Below, one piece after another: positions 33,595 through 44,289 of a stretch of DNA of 64,000 nt; the stretch's first letter is position 1, and every line of letters begins with the position of its first letter. Under the pieces are notes generated by a model. The model was not told the origin of the DNA, searched no databases, and was given only the letters and a program-made list of their open reading frames with translations. The translations under genes and the position numbers were made by a program. This DNA is from Chamaecyparis obtusa (Eukaryota > Streptophyta > Pinopsida > Cupressales > Cupressaceae): positions 848,429 through 912,428 of the forward strand of contig BSBK01003554.1 in assembly GCA_027943335.1 (NCBI GenBank), in the 5' to 3' direction.

Positions 33595-35915
33595 TGAAAT
33601 GGGTTTCCCTTCATTTCTATCAATTTTCTATCTTTTGAGGTTAAGGGTTTCAAGGGTTCTAGTATACTCTGCAGGACATTATTTAGCACTTTTTCTATCA
33701 AAACTATGATTTTTAATTTTCTATCTGTACTTCTGTACATCTCTGTATGGATTCTCACATGAGATTTTTCATCGCGTCGCATGAAGTTTTGCTGGTTTTA
33801 GCACTTCCTCACATGAGACTTCATCTTTTATCATGCGAGACCGTACTTCCTCATGTGAGATTTTATCTTTAATCACGCAAGACCATACTTCCTCGTGCGA
33901 AACCATATTCTGACTCATGTGAGATTTTTCTATAGAGACACAGAACTTGTAGATTCATACTTTTAGATTATTGATTTCTAACGCTCACTATTTTCTATTG
34001 ATTTGTCTTGATTTTGTACTTTCAGATGTGTGCTAAATTTTGGATTGCAGAGAGTTGGACCTAAGGTATTCTTCTGAAGCTAATAATATTTTGATTTGGA
34101 TTAAAATGAACCTCTCATGTGTCAATCTTGTGTGAATTTTATTGCTTTCATATCACAGACTTCATTTTGGGCTCTAAAACAAACATAGATTTGCTTTTTG
34201 CATATCTATTACACATAGTAATTAGGCCCTATGAACACTATTTGTGGTTCTTGAGAGAGTGGGTTTCTAGTGAAACTCTTCTCAAACCCTTGTAGGTAGG
34301 GAGGTTACTGAGAAAGTCTCACATTCTACTAGATTCGTGTGTCTTCAACTTTTGATTGATACATTCTCTCTCCGTAGAGGTTGATAGATCATAAGCGGTT
34401 GATGTCATAGATCTTTGTGAGATAATGTTGGTCTTAGCATGTTGGATTAATCTATCTACTTTTTCTTGGTGAAGTGAAGAGGTTAGGGGATTATGCTCTA
34501 CTTCCTTTTTGGATAGTACCAGAAACCCAAATCCTTGAATCTGATCTAGTCTCCCTATGATATCTTTTGTGAGTCACCTTTAGAGAGGGTTAACCATAGT
34601 GGACATTCCCTTAATTGGGTCAACCACGTTGATGAAACCTCAAGCGATAATAGCCATTTTTTCCATGGTAGCAATAGTCACTATATAAATGTCCTTGTAC
34701 TGGAGAAAATCTTCACAGGTGTGGTCTCTTGTTGAGCTGTCAGATCTCCCTAGCAGCTCATGATTGATTAATTTCTCAGACTGTGTCAAAACCCTGGTGC
34801 GCCTGGATTGGAGTTCACCCTCTTGAGATCACAAAAGTTTTAGAGTCAGACCATTACTACAAACCCTAGTGAGGCTAATTTTTCATTTTCTAGGAATATG
34901 TGTGTTATTGCAAAACTTTTTGGAACATACACTGTTAGCACTTCTAGGGATTAGCACAATTTAGTCACTTGATTGTTCATGCGTAAGGTTTCTTTGTCCC
35001 CTATTCATTATTTTAAGACATGCTTGAAATCACTTGTTTGCTATTTTGCATGCCTATTTGTCTATCTGGTTACTAAGAATGAATCAATCCAATACAATCT
35101 TCAAATTTGGACAGACAATTTTGTGAACAATCTGATACTGAAACACTCAAAAATTGCAAAATCTAAGGAAAAATCCTTTTCTGGTGTGAGAACTAAATAT
35201 TCTATCAGAGAACAGCCAGTGCTATGTCTCAGAATTTGTGTCTTGAAATCTATGTCTCAAAATCTGTGCCAAAATTTTAAACTGTATCCTTTTATCACGT
35301 GAGATTTTATCTTTTTGAGCATTCTTTCATGTGAGAAAACACATTCTCACATGCAGCCTGGTACTTCCTCATGTGGGGCAGCATTCTCTCACATGAACCT
35401 TTCCTAAAATTTTCAAAATAGAGAGCTTATTACAGCTAGTTGGTCAACTGTTCCATCAATTCTAATTTTTATCTGGGGTCTGTATGCCTATTTTCCTATT
35501 GCACACTGTCTGAAACTGCATGTCTAGAGTTGAGAAACAAATCCTGGAATCTGTCAAATAAATCACTGTGTCAAGAACAAAGCAATAACTACTGAGAATC
35601 CAATCATTTTCCAAAAGTGGCCTTTTGAATCTGATTTAGCCTTCTATTTTATCAATTTGAGTCCTTTTTATCTTGTGTCAAAACCTTGTCATAACTATCA
35701 ATCTTCAATCCATCTTCAAAAATGGCTAAGTGTTGTGAACTCGTATCCACTATCATTTGGGAACCTACCCATACATCCAGGACATAGTCTCCTTAATTTA
35801 TGTCTAATCTTATCTTCAATCAATCAAACCTTGACAAGGTTGCATCATTTGATCTTCTTGAATCAGATCTTTCTTCAGTTGTCTTCATCATATTATTTTG
35901 TGTCACTCAAGGTTA
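33595..35915 (+). other. A2 untranslated leader
   Basis: About 2.3 kb with no recognisable gene. It contains two clusters of CTCATGTGAG-like words (33752-33930 and 35296-35395), listed separately. Long leaders are usual for Tat elements. Confidence 0.7.
33752..33930 (+). repeat. Cluster of CTCATGTGAG-like words in the A2 leader
   Basis: Words include CTCACATGAGA, TCATGCGAGACC, CTCATGTGAGATTTT, TCACGCAAGACC and CTCGTGCGAAACC. They recur every 25-30 bp, alternating with ACTTCC. A second, looser cluster lies at 35296-35395. Confidence 0.8.
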
Positions 35916-37560
35916 ATGGTGGAAACTAGAGCTTCCTCTCACAAGAAATCTAGAGAAATATCCCATACCATACCTTTGAATACTCTCTGAGCTCCAACTC
36001 TTGAGCAACTCTACAATTCTGGTCTTTACGAAGATGATGGTCTTGGCAATTTTTGATTGAAATCTAATTACATTCCTCCTTCATCAACTCATGGAGGTAA
36101 TAAAAAAAATCCTCCTCAATCTATCCCACGGAGAACTCCTACCATGTCTCAAGTAGGGACAAACTTTGGCTCTCAAAGATCTCAATCTCAACATGGCACA
36201 GATGAGGAACCCACACCTAAAGAAATTACGCGGTATCAAAATGATGATGACTTCAAAAGAATAATGAAGCATTTCTTGAAAGAAGATAGAGAAGCATACT
36301 TTTTACAGTCATCTCATCAAGGAGCCAAACTTCCTCACAAATTTAATGTTGAAGATATCATTACACATGAGGAAGAAACTCCACTCATAGCTATGATGAA
36401 ACAGATGCATGTCATGCAAGTCAAACTTAATAAACTTGAGAAAGAAAAGGAACCCAAGGAGTTCTCCATGGAGGCCCTATGTCCTTTTCCATTTGACAAA
36501 GACTTGTACATGCCACCATTCCCAAAAAGAGTGGAGATGCCTAAGTATGATAAGTATGACATACACTCTAATCCTCAAGATCATGTCAGAGAATTTTGTA
36601 CACAATCTATGGAGTTCATGCACGAACCAACCTATATGATGTGTCTTTTTCCTCGATCTCTAGGAGGAGAAGCCATTCATTGGTTCTCTAGATTTCCTTC
36701 TACTATCAAAACTTTTGAGGAGTTGATCAAATTTTTCTATCAGTAATACTCCTACAACATTCAACATCTAGTCACAATGATTGATATCTGCTATCTCAAA
36801 CAATATCTAGGAGAACCATTCTTGACATTTCTCAAGAGATGGAGGAAGAAATTCTCTCTACATGCTAGGCCTATTCCAAAAACTGAGAAACTAGAAATAT
36901 TCATTAATAATCTTGTCCTAGAGATCAACTACCCTTTACAAATGCAAGATCATACATCTTTTGATAAGATGGTAGATAATGTGATCAAAATTGAAAAGGT
37001 ACTTGTGAAAAAAGGAGACATCATGCTTCAAAAGGACAAGTAGGAATCAGGATCCAGTTCTAAAGACAAGAACAAAAACTAGAACAAGAATAAAGGGATC
37101 ATCACAAATGGTGTTGTTGATACCATCCATGCCCCATCAAAGGCACTAGCTTTCAGTCTAACTATTGGTACCCAAGCCATCAAAGCCTTAGAGAAAAAGG
37201 TGCTTGAACCATCTCAAAAGAAGCTAGAATAAAAATCTTGGTCTGCTGATAATAAACAAAAGTTCACTCCTCTAGGAGAATCTTTGGAATCAGCTATGAG
37301 AACTTTGCTAGCTAATAACATCATCTCTTTGCCTAAGATCTGACAATCTAATCCTGATCCTAAACCAAAATGGTGGAGAGAGAATGAATTCTATGATTTC
37401 CATCAGGGTAAAGGTCACAAAACCAATAACTGCTTACGCTTGAAACATATTATTCAAGATCTGATTGATAAAGGAGACATCACAATTGACAATCATAAGA
37501 GCAATAATGATCATACATCATTCACTAAACCATTTATGAAACATGGTCAAGAAGTTTCCT
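35916..37560 (+). pseudogene. A2 gag
   Basis: The start is ATG 35916 (MVETRASSHKK), matching MVQTRSQKLKQ of B. Gag core blocks are FPFDKDLYMPPFPKRVEMPKYDKYD, PQDHVREFC, MMCLFPRSLGGEAIHWFSRFP, then a TAA at 36744 and EPFLTFLKRWRKKF. The zinc knuckle of this lineage (CX2HX4HX4C) reads FYDFHQGKGHKTNNC, so the first Cys is Tyr. Several stops keep the same frame. Gag would form the particle and bind RNA. Confidence 0.85.
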
Positions 37561-38700
37561 CTTCTTAGCCTAATATTGGGGCAAAGGTCTATTATGCATA
37601 CACTGGAAATAATGTTGTTATCAATATGGTTGAACCTTGTCCCTCTGAGCATTGCAATGTCATCACAATTATGTGAAGAGATAGAGATCATACTTCAGCT
37701 AACACAGTTACTCAATCACAAGCTCAGGCACATCTGAATGGACAAATCCCAGATTCATCAAATGTCCCTAAGATGCCCTTCAATCTTTCTTTCACTTCCA
37801 AACAAAAGGCTACTTCTAAATCTTCCAATCCTAAAGATATGAGGCCAACATCTTATAGCATTGTCCAAAAACTCCAACACACTAATGCAAAAATCTCCAT
37901 GTTTGAGTTGCTTCAGATATCTCTAGCTCATAGAGCTATTCTAGACAAAGATTTTCTCAGATCCAATGTTCCTGATGACCTTGATTTAGATAGGTTCTAG
38001 ACTATGGTTGGACATCTTACATCTCCGCAATATATATCCTTTTTAGAGGAAGATGAAAACTCCTTGAGTCACCCACATAACCAGCCCTTGCACATAGAAG
38101 TCTTGATCTAGAACCGTAGAGTCAAATGTGTGTTGATAGATGGGGGTGTTGGCCTAAACATTTGTTCTTACAACTTGGTCACACAATTGGGATTTTTAGA
38201 ATTTTCTATTGATCCTAGAAAGAAAATAACTATAAAAGCCTATGATGAACAAGAAAGATCTTCTAAAGGAACCATTATCTTACCTATCAGAGCAGGTCTG
38301 GTTATCAGAGATACTATATGTCAAGTTCTTGATCTACCTTTGGCTTACAACATTCTTCTAGGGAGACCATGGATACATGAGATGAAGGCTATTCCTTCTA
38401 CATTCCATCAATGCTTGAAATTTCCTTATGAAGGAGTAGAGGTCACTGTTCCAATAGACATATCCACCACTTGCAATACATTGAAGGAGAGTGCCGATAA
38501 ACTTGTGCCTAATAATAGAGAATCTTCCATTAAGCCAACCCAAGAAGCATCCACATCTAGAATGGAAGACATTGCAAAAGAGGTCAATATCAAAGAAAAT
38601 GGTATGGGAGAATATACTATAGAGATAGTCTTATCTTTGACATCTCTCCCTATCTCACCTAAGTCTTATGGACAATCTTTAAAATAGTCCAAACTAGACT
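37561..38700 (+). pseudogene. A2 protease
   Basis: The aspartic protease site is VLIDGGVGLNICSYNLV near 38130, with the DGG form usual in Tat elements rather than DSG. IKAYDEQERSSKGTIILPI and CQVLDLPLAYNILLGRPWIH form the rest of the fold. In-frame stops lie at 37998 and 38109, upstream of the active site. Confidence 0.85.
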
Positions 38701-39672
38701 CTAAAGAACCTCTCGAGGCATATAAAAATAATTTTGTAGCAGAACAAGTCTCCAAGCAAGAATTTGAAGAAGATGAAGTTGTGCTTGCATGGCTATACAA
38801 AGATGAACCTGAATCTCAAGTTGTTCAAACTAGTGATTCTACAGTATCCAAAATCCCTTCTAAGGCATATGGTTTAGGAGATAAACTAATAGCTAAGATG
38901 GGATATTCAAGTAAAGGACCTCTAGGAGTCATAGGAAAAGGTCTTGTGACACCTATTTCACATACTGGTAGGGAAAACAAAGATACTGTTAGCTTAGGCT
39001 TTAAAAAGAAACCCTTCCACCTTAAAGGTAATTGTTCTCATGTCATAGAGAAGATCACACCAAAGGAACCCCTTCTTAAGAAGGAAGAAACTAAACCATC
39101 AGATAATGATTCAGACAGCTCATAACTTATTCCCTATCAGCGTTTTCCTAAAGAAATCAAAAACCTTCTTGATGTTGAAGATGATCCAATAAAAAGAATT
39201 AATGTAGTAGACACATAAGAACCTACTATAGAGCAAGAGATAGTTGCAATACAAGAACCAGCTAATCTTGAAGGCAATCAAAAAGAGGAAGGTGGTAGTT
39301 ATTCTGAGATAGATTCTCATGAGTATGAATTCAAATCAGAATCTGAGGGTAATGCTTCTTGTGGTATTCATCCTAACTTTACTCATGTTCTTAGATTTCC
39401 TAGAGGCATAGATGAAGAATCTAATGACTATGAATGAGGAGCCATTCCAGAAGAAGATGAGCTTATTATAGAGAAACATGTTGATGTTATTCACCAATAT
39501 GCACCTAAACCCAACGTAAGTCTAGAACAAAATGATGAACTTATTGAGTCCGGTCCACCTATGGCTGAATTGGATTCCCACAATGACATTGAGCCTATTC
39601 ATGAATTGAATGTCTTAAGTTGTAATATCACCTTTGAAATTGAGCATCAGGTTAGGACCAATGATGACAGAT
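38701..39672 (+). pseudogene. A2 G-patch domain and linker
   Basis: At 38861-38963 the frame gives AYGLGDKLIAKMGYSSKGPL then GVIGKGLVTPI. The pattern G-x2-L-x3-MGY-x4-G-LG-x4-G-x3-PI is a G-patch, a short glycine-rich RNA-binding or helicase-activating module. It lies after protease and before RT, as in B (49252-49359). An acidic linker with stops follows up to the solo LTR. Confidence 0.8.
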
Positions 39673-39677
39673 CCATG

Positions 39678-40965
39678 TGTTGGAAATAATTGTCTGAAGG
39701 AAATTGCTACTCAAATTATGTATTGTCTTTGATGTCACACAATGTCATAGTCCGCAGCAATCAGTTCCTACCGAGCTCAGTTGGTCTGCCAGACAAAGAA
39801 AATTAGTGCTTACCGAGTCCACTCGGTTAACAAAGGAAATTCAGCATTTACCGAGTTCAGTCGGTCGTCAAAGGAAATTCAGCATTTACTGAGTTCACTC
39901 GGTCGTCAAAGGAAATTCAGCATTTACCAAGTTCAGTCGGTCGTCAAAGGAAATTCAGCATTTACTGAGTTCAGTTGGTCGTCAAAGGAAATTCAGTGTT
40001 TACCGAGTTCAGTCGGTTGTCAAAGAAAAGTTAGTGTTTACCAATTTCAGTCGGTTATCGAAGGTAAAGGATTGTCAGTGTTTACCGAGTTCCCTCGGTC
40101 TCCAAAAGATTGTAAAAGTTATGGTCACCGAGCACTGTCGGCCCTTAAAGGATTTTTGCAAATAAAGTTTTCTTAATTCAGCCGATTGTTATGCTAAGTA
40201 ATGTCAATTTGACAAATCTAAAATCATATAAATAAAAGGTCAAATGTGAAAAATAAATAAGAAACATAGCAGAAGATAAAAAGAAGAAAAGCAAAAAAGG
40301 TGTGTGCGAAATTGTGAAGGATGATTAGATATCCTTGAGGTGCAGCAGAGATTTATTCGATCAAGAAGGATCACACTTATACAGAATAGAGATCTGTAAT
40401 CAGCAAGGCAGTTGCATTATTATACAGATCATTTTCATTGTTACCTTTTTATCATTGTAACAGTGAATTCTAAATCTCTTAACCGAGTTGGTTTAACAAC
40501 CATATTGTAAATCCTCTAACAAGGTGACAATTCCATTGAATTGTTTTCAAGACCTCTTACCAGGCCACTCCTAGCAGGGTGATTAAATCCTCTAACAAGG
40601 TCACACCTAACAGTGTGTTTTGTAACCTTTTACCGGGTTGGCTTCTAACCGGGCATCACTTCAGAAAAGTGAAAATCAGTATCTAGATACATTGGTGGTT
40701 TTTCCCATATTGGGTTTCCACATTAAATCTTGTGTCTCTTGTGTTCTTAATTGCTATCTTAATCATATACATGTGCTGATGAATATCTAAAGATATTTTG
40801 CTAATACTTTCTGCATCTTCAAAGTTACTGCAATCTATTTACCGAGTGCTAAAGCAGATAATATTCTTTAAGATATCCTAAGGGATCTGGAAAGAAATAA
40901 TTGTGAAGTGTTTTATGGTTGACTGATTCACCCCCCCTCTCAGTCACTTCATCCATATTCCATCA
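39678..40965 (+). mobile_element. Solo copia LTR (G) inside A2
   Basis: It starts TGTTGGAAATAATTG and ends CATATTCCATCA, with exact duplications CCATG at 39673-39677 and 40966-40970. Joining the flanks restores the A2 frame (DDRSM then SVKTISQSF). It contains a TATA box TATAAATA (40227-40234) and the CCCCCCCTCTCAGT end block common to the copia LTRs here. Confidence 0.93.
39770..40150 (+). repeat. 38-bp tandem repeat in the solo LTR, with dyad ACCGA-N6-TCGGT
   Basis: About ten units, the central ones exactly 38 bp apart (for example at 39812, 39850, 39888, 39926, 39964 and 40002). Each unit starts with ACCGAGTTCAGTCGGT or a variant, an inverted repeat with 5-bp arms, followed by CAAAGGAAATTCAG. 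Five units hold RCCGAC on the minus strand (39860, 39936, 40012, 40050, 40137), the core of the DRE/CRT element bound by DREB/CBF factors. The array sits about 80 bp upstream of the TATA box. Confidence 0.9.
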
Positions 40966-41222
40966 CCATGTCCGTAAAAACTATCTCCCAATCTTTCCCC
41001 ATTTTGACTATCCAACATCCTGAACTTCTTGATCAAACCTCCACAAATCTGAGCCATGGTATTTATACCTTCCCGAATGAGTATGCCCTTTCTTGTTACC
41101 TCACTGTAGTTGAGCCTATGAGGACTTCCATTAGTGAACCGAGCCTTAGCATGATAGAGTCAGACATCAAGTATCTTAGTCAGAAAAATAAGAATAAGAA
41201 TAAAAAGAAAAGGAGTTCTGAG

Positions 41223-41246
41223 GGTGAAAACCACTTTGTGGTAGTC
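41223..41246 (+). ncRNA. Hairpin copy A2-1 (pre-RT)
   Basis: GGTG, then AAAA, then inner stem CCAC/GTGG closing a TTT loop. The outer CACC is degraded to TAGT. Same layout as the other copies. Confidence 0.55.
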
Positions 41247-41285
41247 TCAGAACCTACAAAAGTAAAAATAAAAGATGTATCTAAA

Positions 41286-41308
41286 GGTGAAAACCTCTCT
41301 AAGGCACC
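41286..41308 (+). ncRNA. Hairpin copy A2-2 (pre-RT)
   Basis: Outer stem GGTG/CACC, AAAA bulge, inner stem CCT/AGG. It lies 63 nt after copy A2-1, the same spacing as in B. Confidence 0.6.
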
Positions 41309-41411
41309 TAAGGATGAGATATTTGATATCCTTCTAAGTCATTTATAGGATAGATCTCTAGTTCTAATTGAGCCCACTCTAGTTCTAATTGAGCCCACTC
41401 AATCTATTAAT

Positions 41412-42360
41412 TTGGTAACAATAGAGGAACCACAATTGATCCATGTAGCACAATCTTTATCAGATGAAGAGAAGCAAAAATTTACAACATTCCTAACAAA
41501 AAAGAAGATCAACTTTGCATGGAAATATTCAGATATGCCAGGGTTGGATCCTGATCTTATAAAGCACCATTTGTCTATAGCTCCAAATGTCAAACCTGTT
41601 AAGAAAAAATTTAGAAAGATGCATCCTCATGTTGCACTCTTGGTAAAAGCTGAATTAGAGAAGCTCCTAAAAGTTGGATTCATCTGAATTATTGATTATG
41701 CAGAGTGGATCTCTAATATTGTACCTATTTCAAAACCAGATAAATCAATCAGAGTGTGCATAGAATTTAGAGATGTAAATAAAGCGTGTCCTAAGGATGA
41801 TTTTCCACTACCTAACATTGATATGATAGTGGACATGACTGTGGGTTTCAAGATGTATTCCTTAATGGATAGTTTTTCTGGATATAATCAAATAAAAATT
41901 GCTCCAGAGGATCAAGAGAAAACTACTTTCACATGTACATAGGGCACCTTCTATTGGAATGTCATGCCATTTGGGCTTAAAAATGTTGGTGCTACATATC
42001 AAAGAGCCATGACATGATGCATAGGACTATGGAAGATTATGTTGATGATACTTTAGCAAAATATATGATTAGAGATGAACATCTAAATGCCTTGAGCAAG
42101 ATACTAGACAGAATGGAAAAATTTAATCTTAGACTAAATCCTAAGAAGTGTGCTTTTGGTGTCACTTATGGTAAGCTCTTAGGATACATAGTCTCAAAGA
42201 AGGGCATTGAAGTTGATCCAGCTAAAGTAAAGGCTATCATGGAAATGCAACCTCCAAAGAATATTAGTCAAATGAGGACATTGCAAGGAAGAGTTCAATC
42301 TATCAGAAGATTTATATCACAGTTAGTAGACATATCACAACCTTTTACAAAAACATAACA
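41412..42360 (+). pseudogene. A2 reverse transcriptase
   Basis: Blocks are VKPVKKKFRKMHPHV, RVCIEFRDVNKACPKDDFPLPNID, MDSFSGYNQIKIAPEDQ, MPFGLKNVGATYQRAM and YVDDTLAK (42038-42049, intact). A 16-bp deletion near 42010, between two CATGAC copies seen in B, shifts the frame just before YVDD. Stops lie at 41685 and 41940. Confidence 0.87.
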
Positions 42361-42880
42361 TAAAGGTGTGATATTTGTGTGGAATGAAGAATGTGAGAAC
42401 AACTTTAACCATATCAAGAATTATCTATCAAATCCTCCTATCTTGATGCCTCCCATTCCAAGGAAGCCTTTGATCTTATATGTCTCCGCTATAGATACAT
42501 CACTAGCGGCATTGCTAGCACAACATGATGAGAATAAAAAGGAAAGAGCTATATACTATAGCAGTAGAACATTGGTTGCATATGAGAAGAACTATTCAAT
42601 GATTGAGAAAGCTTGTCTAGCTATGATCTTTGCATCATAGAAACTGAGACATTACATGTTAGCTCATACCACACATTTGGTAGCTAAGATTGATCCCCTC
42701 AAGTACCTACTAAGCAAAGTTTCCCTCACGGGTAGATTAGCTAAATGGGTCATGCTCTTAAGTGAAGTTGACATTGAATATGTGGAATGAAAAGCTATCA
42801 AAGGATAGGTTATTGCTGATCAATTAGTAGATGCACCTATGATTCATGATACACCAATGCAAATGGAATTTCCAGATTCC
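42361..42880 (+). pseudogene. A2 first RNase H (Ty3 type)
   Basis: VWNEECENNFNHIKNYLSNPP, KPLILYVSAIDTSLAALLAQ, ERAIYYSSRTLVAYEKNYSMIEKACLAMIFAS and, after a stop, the LRHYMLAHTTHLVAKIDPLKYLLSK and ITDQLV-like end. Several stops. Confidence 0.83.
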
Positions 42881-43085
42881 TCTATCATGACTCTTTCTTC
42901 TAGAGAATGGTAATTATTCTTTGATGGCTCCTATACACATAATGGTTTAGGAGTGGGCATATTGTTCATAACTCCTCAAGGATACTCAATCCCAAAAGCA
43001 TTCAGATTAAAGTTCCCTTGTACAAACAATATTGCAGAATACAAAGCCCTTTTGAATAGTATGAAAATAGCAATTGAATGGAGAG
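42881..43085 (+). pseudogene. A2 second RNase H, first part (cut by B)
   Basis: LFFDGSYTHNGLGVGILFITPQG and CTNNIAEYKALLNSMKIAIEW show the archaeal-like RNase H of the Tat lineage, with Asp and Glu in place. The text stops at GAGAG, where B begins, and continues at 60038. Confidence 0.85.
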
Positions 43086-44266
43086 TGTATACACCTAAAA
43101 ATGGCTTCATTAATTAATTAAATATTTATTATTTAATTACTATTGACTTGATAAATTAATTAAATATTTATTAGTTAATTAATAATTAGTCCTCTATTTA
43201 TTAAATAAATTATTCAATTTATTTAGTGAATTCACTATAGTCTATTCTTCTATCCTAAGTCTTCCAATTAGTCTTATTAAAGTGATTTAATTAAATACAC
43301 AATCACCTAAATATGACTAAGTTTCCTAGTCCACCTCACCTACCTAGTCACCTGACACATCACTTTGGCTAAGATAAATAATTATTATTAATTATTTATT
43401 TACAATTATCCTCACCCACACATGTCCTATTCTCAAGAGTTATGTGGCCTCATAAGACTTAGTCTCATGACCACATGTCCTCTCAACAACCAAGTCAAGA
43501 GACATGCCCTATTCCTAAGGGGCTTCTCAAGCCACCTCTAAGGGTCAAAGGTGACTCATGGGACACTTGTGCAAAAAGTCCTCATGAGGAAAAGGTCTCC
43601 CCCTCTTTCTCTCTTGGGTCTTTGTGTGACACTTGACATGTGTCTTTCTCTTCCACCTTCTTCTCCTCCATGTCAATGTGAGAGGAACATCATCCCTATT
43701 CTTCCTCTCACATTCCAACTACATCCCCCTTTCTCTCAACTCCTTCAACCAAGTCAATCCTAGCCCTAGGATCTTCTACCTTTCATTCTCAACTGTAGGA
43801 TTGCACCACCTAGGCCTAGATCCTCCAAAACTCTATAAAAGGAGCCACATTTCCCATTTGAGAGCTAATAGGTATTTTTGATAATAAGTATTCAAGCATT
43901 CAAGAAATCAAGCATTCAAGCAATCAAGCATTCAAGGAATCAAGCATCCATACTATCACCATTTCATTTCATTTGCATTCCATCCATTAGTTTGCATAAG
44001 CTATTGTGCACTCATTTCATTCAATCTCCACACTTTGGTAGCATCTTGGGAGAAGGCTTCATTTGGAAATCTGAGAGCTCAACATCTTCAAGAAATCAAA
44101 GCTAGGAGGACAATGGAGACAAGCGGCATGGTAGGTGAAGGTAATTAAATTAGTTTCATCATTTGATAGTTACTTTGCATTCTTCATTGTGTTTGCATTA
44201 GATATATTTATTGGCTTTAATAGTTAATTTATCATTTCTAGTTGTTAGACATCTAATTTGCATACA
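43086..44266 (+). repeat. 5' LTR of B
   Basis: TG...CA ends; TATAAAAGG at 43834-43842. A run of CATTCAAGMA-like 10-bp repeats lies at 43890-43955 and differs slightly in copy order from the 3' LTR. Short frames in it are non-coding. Confidence 0.94.
43834..43842 (+). promoter_or_regulatory. TATA box of the B LTR
   Basis: TATAAAAGG, also at 59613-59621. It lies 750 bp into the LTR, so transcription should start near 43865. Confidence 0.65.
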
Positions 44267-44270
44267 TTTT

Positions 44271-44289
44271 TGGCACTAGAAGGAGGGCC
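44271..44289 (+). other. Primer-binding site of B
   Basis: TGGCACTAGAAGGAGGGCC begins four bases after the LTR, the same offset as in A2. The tRNA is not assigned. Confidence 0.75.

Larger units (their letters stand above)
40966..41411 (+). pseudogene. A2 linker before RT
   Basis: A low-complexity linker (KNKNKNKKKRSS) with the paired GEN motifs GENHFVVVSEP and GENLSKAPKD. At DNA level these codons form two hairpins (listed separately). A stop lies at 41348. Confidence 0.75.

Noticed and set aside
35657..35929. Possible small gene in the A2 leader
   Set aside because: No motif, no counterpart in the B leader, and it overlaps the gag start in another frame.
39770..40150. CRISPR-like regular repeats
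   Set aside because: The units abut one another without spacers and lie inside a plant LTR with proven target duplications; it is a tandem repeat.
43551..43881. Open frames repeated at 59330-59660
   Set aside because: They lie in the two B LTRs and carry no motif; they repeat only because the LTRs are copies.
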